Origin: Nitrobacteraceae bacterium AZCC 2146 | Lineage (GTDB): Bacteria > Pseudomonadota > Alphaproteobacteria > Rhizobiales > Xanthobacteraceae | DNA length: 64,000 nt | Direction: 5' to 3' | Assembly (NCBI GenBank): GCA_036924855.1 | Contig: JBAGRP010000001.1 | Coordinates: 7,552,001 to 7,616,000, forward strand | Shown: positions 27,173 through 36,527 of the stretch, piece by piece | Layout of the letters: each line of letters begins with the position of its first letter | Position numbering within the stretch: position 1 is the stretch's first letter | Notes under the pieces: generated by a model | Database searches by the model: none | What the model saw: the letters and a program-made list of their open reading frames with translations, nothing else | What the model was told of the DNA's origin: nothing | Program-made: the position numbers and the translations under genes

Positions 27173-28285
27173 TCATGCCGTGACCGTCAATTTCGGTTGT
27201 TTTTGCGATACGGCGTTGATGCGCGGCATGACCTTTTCGGCGGTCAGGATCATGGATTGACGGCCCAGTTCGCGGTCCTTCCAGTCCTTGCCGGCGTAGA
27301 GCAGGGTGCCGAATGTGCCGACTTCGTCCTGGAACGCCAGTATCTGGTCGGCCACACTGTCCGGCGTGCCGTAGATAACCAGTTTGTCGCAAACCATCTC
27401 CAGAGTCACTTCGTCGTCCGGCTGGTTTCGATGCGTCTTGAACAGTTCGATGCGGCCATTCTTCTTCAACTTGGTGAACAGCGATCGGTAGTAATTTACA
27501 TAGGGGCCGTCGGGATCAGTGGCATAGGCCTTCGCGGTGGCGGCATCCTTGGCGACGAATACGCTCTTGGCGACGCGCCAGTTACTGGCATCGACCGGTC
27601 GGCCGCCGCGTTCGCAGCCTTCGACATATTTCGGCCAGTGGCTCTTGACCCAGGCCGGCATCAGGAAGTTTGCGGAAATCGGATCCCAGCCGCGGATGGC
27701 GGCCTCGGTCACGCCCTTGGAAAACGGTGCGACGGCGGTGACAACAATCGGCGGGTGAGGGCGCTGCAGGGGTTTGGCGATGAAGCCCTGTCCTATATCT
27801 GCTTCCAGCGTCCGCTGCGTCGATACGTTCCAGTATTTGCCTTGCAAATTATAGGGCGGCTCGCCGTCCCATATTTCAAGGACCTGGTTGATGGCTTCGA
27901 GGAACATCTCGTTACGATTGGCGTCCAGGTTGCCGAACAGCTCCGCGTCCGACAGCAGGCCGCCGGGGCTGATGCCGAAGATGAAGCGGCCATCGAGCAT
28001 GTGGTCGAGCATCGCGATGTTGGCGGCGACCGCAGCGGGGTGCGTGTTCGGCATGTTGACGGTGCCGGTGCCGAGCCGGATCTGTTTGGTCGCCGCCGCG
28101 ATCCAGGCGATGAAGGCGATGCAGGACGTGATGTTCTCGGCTTTGTCGGTGACATGCTCGCCGACATAGGCTTCCGTAAAGCCGAGTGCGTCCGCCAGCA
28201 GGAACGCCTCCCTGTCTTCCGCAAGACACTGTCGCCAGTCCTTGGTCAGGGGATGGATCGGCATCGTGAAAAAGCCAAGGTTCAT
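27173..28285 (-). CDS. LLM-class flavin-dependent oxidoreductase (luciferase-like monooxygenase)
   Basis: 370 residues of the bacterial luciferase-like TIM-barrel family. EAYVGEHVTD near residue 38, RLGTGTVNMPNTHP near 70, DGRFIFGISPGG near 97 and a PHPPIVVTAV segment near 178 are typical. It probably uses reduced FMN for monooxygenation of a ring or alkyl substrate. Divergent from the LysR gene, with a 21-base perfect-arm palindrome between them, so LysR control is likely. Start MNLGFFTMPIHP is the usual one. Confidence 0.9.
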   Translation of the reverse strand: MNLGFFTMPIHPLTKDWRQCLAEDREAFLLADALGFTEAYVGEHVTDKAENITSCIAFIAWIAAATKQIRLGTGTVNMPNTHPAAVAANIAMLDHMLDGRFIFGISPGGLLSDAELFGNLDANRNEMFLEAINQVLEIWDGEPPYNLQGKYWNVSTQRTLEADIGQGFIAKPLQRPHPPIVVTAVAPFSKGVTEAAIRGWDPISANFLMPAWVKSHWPKYVEGCERGGRPVDASNWRVAKSVFVAKDAATAKAYATDPDGPYVNYYRSLFTKLKKNGRIELFKTHRNQPDDEVTLEMVCDKLVIYGTPDSVADQILAFQDEVGTFGTLLYAGKDWKDRELGRQSMILTAEKVMPRINAVSQKQPKLTVTA

Positions 28286-28337
28286 CGGTCGCGCTTCCTC
28301 TTGCTCGCTTTGTCGCGAACCTATCGATTGTACGGAT

Positions 28338-28358
28338 TAAGAAAAATGATTATTCTTA
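28338..28358. promoter_or_regulatory. Palindrome between divergent LLM and lysR genes
   Basis: TAAGAA-N9-TTCTTA, six-base perfect arms, in a 92-base AT-rich gap. It contains a T-N11-A pattern as in LysR-regulator boxes. A likely binding site of the adjacent LysR protein. Confidence 0.55.
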
Positions 28359-28377
28359 CTGTCTCGCATTAGAAAGA

Positions 28378-29322
28378 TTGATCAATTTGATTTCGCTCCG
28401 CCAGATCCGATCCTTCGTAGCGGTCGTCGAAGAGTCGTCTTTCACTTCGGCGTCGATACGAGAGGGCGCGACCCAGTCCGGGATATCGCAGCACATCAAG
28501 CAGCTGGAATCCGGGCTCGGCGTAGCCTTGTTCGAGCGTAACGGACGGGAAGTCGAACCGACACCGGCCGGCCGGCGCTACTATCGCGAGTGCGTCGAAG
28601 TACTGAAGAAGCTGGACGCGGCGCAACAAGATATGGCCGCGGGCAAGAGCTTCGGCGCGCTCCGGATCGGCTTGATGCCGACCTTCACCCGCGCGGTGCT
28701 CCCACCGGCTCTCGACAAATTTCTGGCCACGGCACCGGGCGCCGAGATAAGCGTGATCGAGGCCTATTCGGGCGTGCTGACCGACATGACGTTAAAAGGC
28801 GAACTCGACTTCGCCGTGGTTCCCGCATTTGAAGGAAGAGCCGGAATATCGCATCGGTTGCTGGCGCGAGATCGCGAAATGCTGGTGCGGGCAAAACGAC
28901 CCGGCGATGCCGGCATGACGCCGGTAAGGCTGTCCGATCTTCGTTCGCTCAACGTCGTGTTGCCTGGCGTGCAGAACACGCGCCGCCGCAACATCGAAAC
29001 ATATTTCAGCACCAACAGCGTCACGATCGCGCGGCGCCTCGAACTCGATGCGATGATGGGCACGCTGCAATTTGTCGCAGCGAGCGATTGGGCGGCGATT
29101 TTGCCGTTCATCATGATGGTTTCCGATCTCGACACCGGTCAGTTCGATATCCGGCCACTGGACGATCCGCCCTTCCATTCTGAATTCGTGTTGATCGAGC
29201 CGGCGCGGAAGACGATGTCCGCGGCCGCGGCGCTGTTTGCCGCCATCGTCAAGACAGAAACCGAACGGGCGCAATCCGTGTTTCTCGAGCGGACAAATGC
29301 GGCGCATTCAAAGGAAGCTTGA
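28378..29322 (+). CDS. LysR-family transcriptional regulator
   Basis: 314 residues. The N-terminal winged helix (residues 1-62: SLRQIRSFVAVVEESSFTSA, then TQSGISQHIKQLE and LFERNGREVEPTPAG) and the periplasmic-binding-protein-like effector domain from residue 90 (GALRIGLMPTFTRAVLP) are clear. It begins with TTG or the MINLISLRQ start at 28378. It is divergent from the LLM/Gfo operon and probably activates it in response to a pathway intermediate. Confidence 0.92.
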   Translation: MINLISLRQIRSFVAVVEESSFTSASIREGATQSGISQHIKQLESGLGVALFERNGREVEPTPAGRRYYRECVEVLKKLDAAQQDMAAGKSFGALRIGLMPTFTRAVLPPALDKFLATAPGAEISVIEAYSGVLTDMTLKGELDFAVVPAFEGRAGISHRLLARDREMLVRAKRPGDAGMTPVRLSDLRSLNVVLPGVQNTRRRNIETYFSTNSVTIARRLELDAMMGTLQFVAASDWAAILPFIMMVSDLDTGQFDIRPLDDPPFHSEFVLIEPARKTMSAAAALFAAIVKTETERAQSVFLERTNAAHSKEA

Positions 29323-29450
29323 GGGCTTTGTTCTGTTCGGCAATGCTGCGCCGCGACAGATCGTGCTACCAAACGACGCAATGTGCCCAGGCGCCGACAT
29401 TATTTGATCGGTCCGGTGCCGGCAGGGATGAATCGGCATCGCCGACGAAA

Positions 29451-29499
29451 TAATCGTTCGATAAACAAGCTTGACCTTTGAAGCCCGCCGCTTTCTAAT
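29451..29499 (+). promoter_or_regulatory. Promoter of the coxMSL-liv operon with TetR-type operator (site B)
   Basis: The palindrome core ATCG-TT-CGAT lies at 29453-29462 within TAATCGTTCGATAA. Eight bases further begins TTGACC (29471-29476), followed after 17 bases by TCTAAT (29494-29499), a good sigma-70-type promoter. The operator thus sits just upstream of the -35 box. It shares ten identical core bases with sites C and D. Confidence 0.65.
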
Positions 29500-29541
29500 C
29501 AGGACAAGTCCAGACCAAATGGACAGCGGGAGGCGACGGGA

Positions 29542-30423
29542 ATGAAAGCTTCGGCTTTCAGCTATATACGACCCACGACCATCGATGACGCGCTTGCACT
29601 TCTCGCCCAGCACGGCGAGCAGGCCAAAGTGCTGTCCGGTGGTCAAAGCCTGATGCCCGCACTAAATCTGCGACTGTCTGCGCCAGCGTGGCTTGTCGAT
29701 ATCGGCGGCCTGTCCGATCTCCGGACGATAGCCGTCAGCGGCGGGTTGCTACGAATTGGTGCGCTGGCCCGTCATGTCGACGTCTTGAAATCAGCCGAGG
29801 TGGCCGAGCACGCGCCGCTTCTGGCCGATGCGATGGTGCACGTCGCCCATCCTGCAATTCGCAACAAGGGCACGATGGGCGGTAATCTTGCGCACGCAGA
29901 TCCGGCGTCCGAGATGCCGGCCTGCATGATCGCGCTTGATGCGATCATCGTCGTGCGTAGTCGGGCCGGCGAGAGACGATTGCAGGCCTGCGACTTCTTT
30001 ATCGGCATCTACGAGACAGCCTTGGCGGCGGAAGAGCTGCTTGTTGCAGTCGAAATTCCTGTTGCCAAACAGAACTCTGTCCGCTTCTTCCACGAATATG
30101 CGCGCCGCAAGGGCGATTATGCCATTGTCGGGCTTGCCGCGTCCGCGACGCTCGATGGCGGCTCTTTCGCCGACCTTCGTCTCGGTTTTTTTGCAGTCGG
30201 TGACAGGCCGCTGCTTGCCACGGCGTCGCGCCATTTGATTGGCAGGCCAGTAACGGCGGCGATGTTGGCGGAGGCGCAGGCCGCGCTGGAGGCCGAGCTC
30301 GATCCGCAGGAAGACCAGCAGGCACCGGTCGCGATGCGCAAGCATCTCGCGCGGCAGCTTCTTGCGCTCTGCGTCGCCACGCTTTTGGGCCGTGCTGACC
30401 TCGAAGCGAGGAGATCGGCATGA
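29542..30423 (+). CDS. FAD-binding subunit of a molybdenum hydroxylase (CoxM family)
   Basis: 293 residues. SGGQSLMPALNLRL near residue 33 and TMGGNLAHADPASEMPA near 111 bind FAD. It opens an operon with the FeS and molybdopterin subunits, each overlapping by four bases (ATGA and GTGA). GGGAGG lies eight bases before the ATG. It would shuttle electrons from the molybdenum centre to quinone or another acceptor. This is the second such system in the window and differs from the one at the left edge. Confidence 0.93.
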   Translation: MKASAFSYIRPTTIDDALALLAQHGEQAKVLSGGQSLMPALNLRLSAPAWLVDIGGLSDLRTIAVSGGLLRIGALARHVDVLKSAEVAEHAPLLADAMVHVAHPAIRNKGTMGGNLAHADPASEMPACMIALDAIIVVRSRAGERRLQACDFFIGIYETALAAEELLVAVEIPVAKQNSVRFFHEYARRKGDYAIVGLAASATLDGGSFADLRLGFFAVGDRPLLATASRHLIGRPVTAAMLAEAQAALEAELDPQEDQQAPVAMRKHLARQLLALCVATLLGRADLEARRSA

Positions 30424-30905
30424 CCGAGCCGGTAGCAGTTTCATTGACGGTCAATGGCGAGCGTATCGATGCGCAAGTTCTGCCCCGCCTCAATCTCGCG
30501 GACTTTCTCCGTGAACACCTCGGTCTGACCGGCACCCATGTCGGGTGCGAGCATGGCGTCTGCGGCGCGTGCACCGTTCGCGTTGATGGCGACATTGTCC
30601 GCGCATGTCTGCTTCTGGCGGTGCAGACACATAACGCATTCGTCGAAACCATCGAGGGCCTGTCCGATAGCGGCGAGGTGGCCGACCTCCAGGCAGCATT
30701 CTGCAGTCGAAACGCGCTGCAGTGCGGATACTGTACGCCCGGCATGCTGATGGCCGCGCAGGATCTGTTGCGGCAAAACGCGGCGCCGGATCGCGCGCAG
30801 ATCCGCGAGCATCTCTCGGGAAACTACTGTCGCTGCACCGGATATCACGCGATCGTCGACGCCGTGGAGGCGACGGTTCTCGCCCGCCGAGGAGAGCAGC
30901 CGTGA
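30420..30905 (+). CDS. [2Fe-2S] subunit of a molybdenum hydroxylase (CoxS family)
   Basis: 161 residues. The N-terminal plant-type ferredoxin domain has CEHGVCGACTVRVDG near residue 41, and the C-terminal helical domain has CGYCTPGMLMAA near 101 and NYCRCTGY near 136, giving the two clusters expected. The start overlaps the coxM-like stop (ATGA). It relays electrons between the molybdenum cofactor and FAD subunits. Confidence 0.95.
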   Translation: MTEPVAVSLTVNGERIDAQVLPRLNLADFLREHLGLTGTHVGCEHGVCGACTVRVDGDIVRACLLLAVQTHNAFVETIEGLSDSGEVADLQAAFCSRNALQCGYCTPGMLMAAQDLLRQNAAPDRAQIREHLSGNYCRCTGYHAIVDAVEATVLARRGEQP

Positions 30906-33295
30906 ACGATGGCGTGGAGCAGACCCGCGGGCTGTCGGTGCTGGATCGTCCGAATTCCTACATCGGTAAGGCCGTTCCGCGTCCGAACCTCGATCGCTTG
31001 ATGCAGGGCCGTGGGCTGTACGTCAGCGACATGACCTTGCCGCGGATGGTGCACGTCGTCTTCCTGCGCTCGCCGCACGCGCATGCAAAAATTCTCAACA
31101 TCGATTCCGTCGCCGCCAAGGCGATGCCCGGCGTGATCGCCGTCGTCACCGGGCGCGAACTTGCCGATGTCATCACGCCGTGGATCGGCGTGCTCACCCA
31201 TCTCAAGGGGTTGAAGTCGGCACCGCAGCACGCCATCGCTATCGACCGGGTGCGCTGGCAGGGCGAGGCTGTCGCCGCGATCGTCGCGACCAGCCGTGCG
31301 CTGGCGGAAGACGCCGCCGAACAGATGTCGGTGGACTACGAAGAGCTGACGCCGGTCACCAACATGCGCACCGCGCTCGATCCGGCGACGCCGGTGATTC
31401 ATGCGGATCTCGGCGATAACCTCGCCTTTGAACGCAATCTCGATGCTGGCGCGATCGACAAGGCGTTTTCCGACTCCGACGAGGTCGTCGAAGCCGAGTT
31501 TGTCTTCGGCCGCCACACCGGCGTAACGCTGGAGCCGCGCGCCGTACTGGCCGACTGGAACGCCGGCGACCGACGTCTGACTATCTATCAAGGAACGCAG
31601 GCGCCGCACATGGTGCAGAACATCTCTGCCAAGCACCTTGGCTTGGAAGAGGCGCAAGTGCGCGTAATATGCAAGGACGTCGGTGGCTCGTTCGGCATCA
31701 AGGTACACATCTATGCCGACGAAATGGCGACCTATGCGCTGTCGAAGCTGCTTCGCAGGCCGGTCAAGTTCGTTGCCGACCGTGTCGAAAGCTTCAGCAC
31801 CGACATCCACGCCCGCGACCATGTCTGCAAGGGCCGCATCGGCGTCAACAAGGACGGCACGATCAATGCGTTCGAGATCGACGATCTCACCGGCATCGGG
31901 CCGTATTCGATGTATCCGCGCACCAGCGCAATCGAAGCCAATCAGGTCGTCAACCTCGTTGGCGGCCCCTATGCGACCCCAAATTATCGCGCGCGGGCGC
32001 GCGTGGTGTTTCAGAACAAGAACGTGACCTGCCAGTACCGCGCCGTCGGTCATCCGATCGCGTGTTCGGTAACGGAAGGCTTGGTTGATCTCGCGGCGCG
32101 ACGGATCGGGATGGACCCCGTCGAGATTCGTCGTCGCAATCTCATTCGCGACGATGCCTATCCCTGCGCGTCACCGTCGGGCATGAAGTTCGAGGCGCTG
32201 TCGCATCATGCATCGATGAACAAATTGTTCGCCATGATGAATTATGACGCGCTGCGCGCCGAGCAGGCGGAGCTGCGCAAGCAGGGTATCTATCGCGGAA
32301 TCGGCATCGCGAGTTTCATCGAAGTCACCAATCCTGCCGCCGCGTTCTATGGCGTCGGTGGCGCGCGAATTTCGTCGCAGGACGGCGTCACGGTCCGCCT
32401 CGATGCTTCCGGCTCGGTGGTCTGCCACACCAGCATCACCGAACAAGGCCAGGGCTCGGAATCGCTGACGGCGCAGATCGTCGGCAGTGTGCTGGGTGTG
32501 TCCATGAATCGTGTCCGCGTCATTCTGGGCGATACCGACAACACGCCTTACGGCGGCGGCACCTGGGCGTCGCGGGGCGCCGGAATCGGCGGCGAAGCCG
32601 CACTGCAGTCGGCCAAGGTGCTGCGCAAGAACATTTTGGACGTTGCGGCGGCCATTCTGCAGGCCAAGCCTGATGATCTCGATATCGTCGATAACGCGGT
32701 TGTCGATCTGGTCGGCGGCCAGCAACGCATCGAGCTGCACGAGCTGGCGCGGATCGTCTATTTCCGGCCGGACACGCTGCCGCCGGGCTTTCAAGCCGAA
32801 TTGATGGCCACGCGCCATTTCGTACCGCGCGACTACCCCTTCGCCTTTACCAATGGCATCCAGGCATCGTGGCTTGAGGTGGATCCCAACACCGGTTTCA
32901 TCACGTTGCTCAATCACTGGGTGGTCGAGGATTGCGGCACCCTGATCAATCCGCAGCTTGTCGATGAACAGATCCGCGGTGGGGTGGTGCAGGGGCTTGG
33001 CGCCGCGCTTTACGAGCATTGCATCTACGACGAGCGCGGCCAGCTCACCAATGCCAACATGGCCGACTATCTGGTGCCGATGTCCGGCGAAATGCCGGAT
33101 ATCGACATCGGGCACGTGATGTCTCCAACCATGGAGACCGAACTTGGCGCCAAGGGCGCCGGCGAAGCCGGCACCGCCGGGGCCGCCGCCTGTGTCGCCA
33201 ATGCCGTGAACGACGCGCTCGCGCCGTTCGGGGCGACGGTGACTGAAATTCCGCTCACGCCGCGACTTGTCCTCGCGGCGCTGGGCTCGATCTGA
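30902..33295 (+). CDS. Molybdopterin-binding large subunit of a molybdenum hydroxylase (CoxL family)
   Basis: About 797 residues. The GTG start at 30902 overlaps the small-subunit stop (GTGA); a longer frame reads back inside that gene and is rejected. GRGLYVSDM, KDVGGSFGIK near residue 260 and the catalytic glutamate region AKGAGEAGTAGAAA near 750 are intact. The active-site loop reads AVGHPIACSVTEG and lacks the AYRCSFR of CO dehydrogenase, so CO is not the substrate; hydroxylation of an aromatic N-heterocycle or an aldehyde is more likely. It is followed by a branched-chain-type ABC transporter in the same direction. Confidence 0.94.
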   Translation: MNDGVEQTRGLSVLDRPNSYIGKAVPRPNLDRLMQGRGLYVSDMTLPRMVHVVFLRSPHAHAKILNIDSVAAKAMPGVIAVVTGRELADVITPWIGVLTHLKGLKSAPQHAIAIDRVRWQGEAVAAIVATSRALAEDAAEQMSVDYEELTPVTNMRTALDPATPVIHADLGDNLAFERNLDAGAIDKAFSDSDEVVEAEFVFGRHTGVTLEPRAVLADWNAGDRRLTIYQGTQAPHMVQNISAKHLGLEEAQVRVICKDVGGSFGIKVHIYADEMATYALSKLLRRPVKFVADRVESFSTDIHARDHVCKGRIGVNKDGTINAFEIDDLTGIGPYSMYPRTSAIEANQVVNLVGGPYATPNYRARARVVFQNKNVTCQYRAVGHPIACSVTEGLVDLAARRIGMDPVEIRRRNLIRDDAYPCASPSGMKFEALSHHASMNKLFAMMNYDALRAEQAELRKQGIYRGIGIASFIEVTNPAAAFYGVGGARISSQDGVTVRLDASGSVVCHTSITEQGQGSESLTAQIVGSVLGVSMNRVRVILGDTDNTPYGGGTWASRGAGIGGEAALQSAKVLRKNILDVAAAILQAKPDDLDIVDNAVVDLVGGQQRIELHELARIVYFRPDTLPPGFQAELMATRHFVPRDYPFAFTNGIQASWLEVDPNTGFITLLNHWVVEDCGTLINPQLVDEQIRGGVVQGLGAALYEHCIYDERGQLTNANMADYLVPMSGEMPDIDIGHVMSPTMETELGAKGAGEAGTAGAAACVANAVNDALAPFGATVTEIPLTPRLVLAALGSI

Positions 33296-33338
33296 CAAAA
33301 GCGATCAACAAAAAGCAAAATCACGGAGGGAGACACAC

Positions 33339-34592
33339 ATGACCGAGAAGATCACGAAATCAGGCCTTTTATCGCGCCGCCGCCTGTTGACCAGCGTCGG
33401 TGCCGGTGCCGTCCTCGCTGCCTCGCCGTTCCGGATCAACCTGCTGCAGGCGCAGGAGGCTACCATCAAGGTAGGCTTCCCCGTGCCGTTGACCGGGCCC
33501 TATGGGACCGAGGCGCAGGATCAGGTGCGCGCCGCCGAGGTGGCGATCGCGGAGTTCAACGAGAATGGCGGCCTTAACAGACGCAAGGCCGAATTGCTGG
33601 TGCGCGACGACAAGCTCAATCCCGGCGAAGCGGCAACCCGGACGCTTGAACTGATCGAAAAGGAAAAGGTCAGCTTCATCGTCGGCAGCCTTTCCGCCGC
33701 CGTGCAGCTTGCAGTTAACAACGTGACCAAGGAACGGCAGATCATTTTCAACTCGATCAGCCAGTCCGACACCATCAACGAAGCGTCCGACTTCAGCAAA
33801 TATACCTTCCACGAGGCGCTGAACCCGCATCTGACGGCCGGTGCCGTAGGCCGTTACGCCTTCCCGAAGTTCGGCAAGAAGGTCGCTTTCCTCACCGCTG
33901 ACTATGCCTACGGCCATGAAATGGTTCGCGGCTTCCAGGAGGCCGGCAAGGCGTTTGGCATCGAGACCCTCGTCGATATCCGCCATCCAATCGGCACCAC
34001 GGACTTCTCGGCGTTGCTGCCGCGGATCCAGGCGCTGAAGCCGGACATCCTCTGCATCAGCAATTTCGGCCGCGACCAACAGATTGCGCTGAAGCAAGCG
34101 ACCGATTTCGGCATGAAGAGATCGATGAAGATCATCGTTCCGATCATGCTCTATACCGGCCGCATCGCAGCCGGTCCGCAGGCTTTCGAGGGCGTCATTG
34201 GCGGCACCTCTTATTATTGGGGCATCGAAGACAAGATCGCCTCGGCCAAGGCCTTCAACGATCGCTTCCGCAAGATGCACGGCGGCAAGGTGCCATCCGA
34301 CTATGGCGCGCTTGGCTATGGCGGGGTGAAGACATTGCTGATGGGCGCGAAAGCCGCCAACAGCCTCGAAGCCGACAAGGTGATCGCCGCCATCGAGGCG
34401 CTAAAATACGACTATTACAAGGGGCCGGAATATTATCGCAAATGCGACCACCAATCGGTGCAGTCGGTACTGATCATTGAATCGAAGGCATCTCCGCAGA
34501 AGGGCGATGCCGACGTGTTCAATGTCGTCGAGACCGAAGCGCCGAACGACGCCAACCTGCGCAGCTGCGAAGTGCTCGGCCACAAGGCCTAA
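33339..34592 (+). CDS. Branched-chain amino acid-type ABC transporter substrate-binding protein
   Basis: About 417 residues. The N-terminus LLSRRRLLTSVGAGAVLAAS has a twin-arginine-like signal. The mature part opens with ATIKVGFPVPLTGPYG and continues with ELIEKEKVSFIVGSLSAAVQ and the usual two-lobe Peripla_BP_6 fold. GGAGGG lies seven bases before the ATG. Members often bind aromatic or aliphatic acids, not amino acids. It lies 43 bases after the hydroxylase large subunit, so it probably imports the substrate of that enzyme. Confidence 0.92.
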   Translation: MTEKITKSGLLSRRRLLTSVGAGAVLAASPFRINLLQAQEATIKVGFPVPLTGPYGTEAQDQVRAAEVAIAEFNENGGLNRRKAELLVRDDKLNPGEAATRTLELIEKEKVSFIVGSLSAAVQLAVNNVTKERQIIFNSISQSDTINEASDFSKYTFHEALNPHLTAGAVGRYAFPKFGKKVAFLTADYAYGHEMVRGFQEAGKAFGIETLVDIRHPIGTTDFSALLPRIQALKPDILCISNFGRDQQIALKQATDFGMKRSMKIIVPIMLYTGRIAAGPQAFEGVIGGTSYYWGIEDKIASAKAFNDRFRKMHGGKVPSDYGALGYGGVKTLLMGAKAANSLEADKVIAAIEALKYDYYKGPEYYRKCDHQSVQSVLIIESKASPQKGDADVFNVVETEAPNDANLRSCEVLGHKA

Positions 34593-34605
34593 AGCCAATA
34601 AGATT

Positions 34606-34624
34606 CGCGCCCCGCGCGGGCGCG
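34606..34624 (+). other. Intercistronic mRNA hairpin between binding protein and permease
   Basis: CGCGCCC-N5-GGGCGCG, a seven-base-pair GC stem with no T tract, lies 13 bases after the binding protein stop. Such hairpins often protect the abundant binding-protein mRNA from exonucleases. Not a full terminator. Confidence 0.5.
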
Positions 34625-34643
34625 CATCAATTATGGAGACGTC

Positions 34644-35528
34644 ATGCCCGGCTTGAGTTTTGATCTAATCGCGATGCAGCTGTTCACCGGTCTGGCTCTC
34701 GGCGCGATCTACGTGCTGTTTGCCATCGGCCTGTCGCTGATCTTTGGCATGCTGACCGTCGTGAACTTTGCCCATGGCGCATTCTATATGGTCGGAGCCT
34801 ATGTCGGGTTGTTCCTGATCTCCCTCGGGGGCAATTTTTGGCTCTGCCTCGTGGCCGTGCCCTTGATCGTCGGCGTCAGCGGCATGATCGTCGAACGTTT
34901 CCTGATCCGGCCGCTGTACGGCCGCGGCATCGACTATCCCCTGTTGCTGACTTTCGGCCTGAGCTACATCATGGTCGAACTGATCCGCATCGGTTTCGGC
35001 ACCAGCGGCTACCCGTTCGACACCCCGGATTTGCTGCAGGGCGCCGTCAACATCGGCATCGGTTATTTTCCTCTCTACCGGTTATTTGTCATCGGCGCGG
35101 CGGCCATTGTGCTGCTGGGGCTTTGGTTGTTTCTCGAACGCACCAGTTTCGGTCTCATCATCCGTGCCGGCGCGCGCGATCCGCAGATCGTGCGCGTGCT
35201 GGGCGTCGATGTCGCCCGGGTCTGGCTCTACGTGTTCGGAATCGGCACCGCGATTGCCGGCCTCGCCGGGTTGCTGGCTGCACCTTTGCAGGGCGTGATT
35301 CCGGAGATGGGCGCCAACATCCTTGCCGAAGCTTTCGTCGTCACTGTCGTCGGCGGCATGGGGTCGATTGGCGGTGCGGTAATTGCCGGTCTGCTGGTCG
35401 GCGTCGTCATCAGCATGACATCTCTGTTCGCGCCCGAAATGGCGAAAGTCTCGATCTTCGCCCTGATGGCGATTGTTTTGTTGATCCGTCCGCAGGGATT
35501 CTTCGGACGTGCAGGGCTCATGAGCTAG
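34644..35528 (+). CDS. livH: Branched-chain-type ABC transporter permease (LivH)
   Basis: 294 residues with about eight hydrophobic segments. GLALGAIYVLFAIGLSLIFG near residue 12 and a VNFAHGAFYMVGAY segment near 40 are the signature of LivH-type permeases, and VVGGMGSIGGAVIAGLLVG near 235 is the conserved coupling region. It pairs with the LivM permease that starts six bases after its stop. Confidence 0.94.
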   Translation: MPGLSFDLIAMQLFTGLALGAIYVLFAIGLSLIFGMLTVVNFAHGAFYMVGAYVGLFLISLGGNFWLCLVAVPLIVGVSGMIVERFLIRPLYGRGIDYPLLLTFGLSYIMVELIRIGFGTSGYPFDTPDLLQGAVNIGIGYFPLYRLFVIGAAAIVLLGLWLFLERTSFGLIIRAGARDPQIVRVLGVDVARVWLYVFGIGTAIAGLAGLLAAPLQGVIPEMGANILAEAFVVTVVGGMGSIGGAVIAGLLVGVVISMTSLFAPEMAKVSIFALMAIVLLIRPQGFFGRAGLMS

Positions 35529-35534
35529 GTCGAT

Positions 35535-36527
35535 ATGACAATGAACGAACTCTCCCAGACGCTGGCGCCGGCCGGCGTCGAACGGCGAAACTGGTTCGAA
35601 GCCGCAAAGCGCCACCGCGCTCTGCTGGCCAGCCTGTTCGTGCTGGTGTTTCCGCTCGTCATGCCGTTCACGGCCTTGGCGGTAAATATCCTGATCTATG
35701 GGCTGTACGCGCTCGGCTTTAATCTGCTGTTCGGGTATCTCGGCCTGTTGTCGTTCGGCCATGCGGCGCTGTTCGGCACCGGTGCTTATCTCTGCGGCAT
35801 CGCCATCGTGCATTTCGCGTTGCCCTGGTACGTCGCCATCGCGATGGGCGTGCTCGGCGGTACCGCGATGGCAGCAATGATCGGCGCTCTGGCCATCCGG
35901 ACGCGCGGCATCTACTTCGCCATGGTGACAATGGCGCTGGCGCAATGCGTCTATTACCTGTTCTACCAGGCCATCGATTGGACCGGCGGCGAGAACGGCC
36001 TGCGCGGCATTAATGTCCGCGCCATCGACATCTTCGGAATGAAGTTCGATTTCATCAACCCGTTGACGCGCTATTACGTCGTGGCCGGCTTCGTGATCCT
36101 GGCACTGTACGTGCTGTCGCGGATACTGGCGTCGCCGTTCGGCGCGGTGATTGAGGCCGTCCGCGAGAACGAGGCGAGGGCGCGCGCATCAGGCTACAAC
36201 GTGACGCTGACGCGTCTCATCACCTTTGTCCTGTCCGGTGCGTTCTGCGGCCTCGCCGGCGCGCTGTCAGCGCTGCATCTGTCCATCGTGCCGATCGAAA
36301 TCATGCATTACGAGACCTCGGGCATGGTCGTGATGATGTCGCTTCTGGGCGGCATGGGGACTTTCTTCGGGCCATTCGTCGGAGCCGCAGTCTTTCTTCT
36401 GCTCGAGAATCTCGTCTCGTTATGGACGGTGCATTGGCAGCTGTTCGTAGGGGCCGTCTTCGTGGTTTGCGTGCTGTTCTTCCCAGCCGGAATCTGGGGC
36501 ACGATCTTGAAGCGAGTCAGACCATGA
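35535..36527 (+). CDS. livM: Branched-chain-type ABC transporter permease (LivM)
   Basis: 330 residues. LIYGLYALGFNLLFGYLGLL near residue 55, SFGHAALFGTGAY and MMSLLGGMGTFFGPFVGAA near 275 mark LivM. It forms the heterodimeric membrane channel with LivH. Its stop overlaps the start of the LivG ATPase by ATGA, so translation is coupled. Confidence 0.94.
   Translation: MTMNELSQTLAPAGVERRNWFEAAKRHRALLASLFVLVFPLVMPFTALAVNILIYGLYALGFNLLFGYLGLLSFGHAALFGTGAYLCGIAIVHFALPWYVAIAMGVLGGTAMAAMIGALAIRTRGIYFAMVTMALAQCVYYLFYQAIDWTGGENGLRGINVRAIDIFGMKFDFINPLTRYYVVAGFVILALYVLSRILASPFGAVIEAVRENEARARASGYNVTLTRLITFVLSGAFCGLAGALSALHLSIVPIEIMHYETSGMVVMMSLLGGMGTFFGPFVGAAVFLLLENLVSLWTVHWQLFVGAVFVVCVLFFPAGIWGTILKRVRP

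Noticed and set aside
30722..30901. N-terminal extension of the second CoxL-like protein
   Set aside because: It would read back through the 2Fe-2S subunit gene; the GTG at 30902 with GTGA overlap is the normal arrangement.
31000..33295. Large leftward open frames of about 400 and 375 codons
   Set aside because: They are antisense shadows of the CoxL-like gene caused by high GC at third codon positions.
30902..33295. Aerobic CO dehydrogenase
   Set aside because: The active-site loop lacks the AYRCSFR signature and no coxDEF-type maturation genes are near, so the CoxL label refers only to the family.
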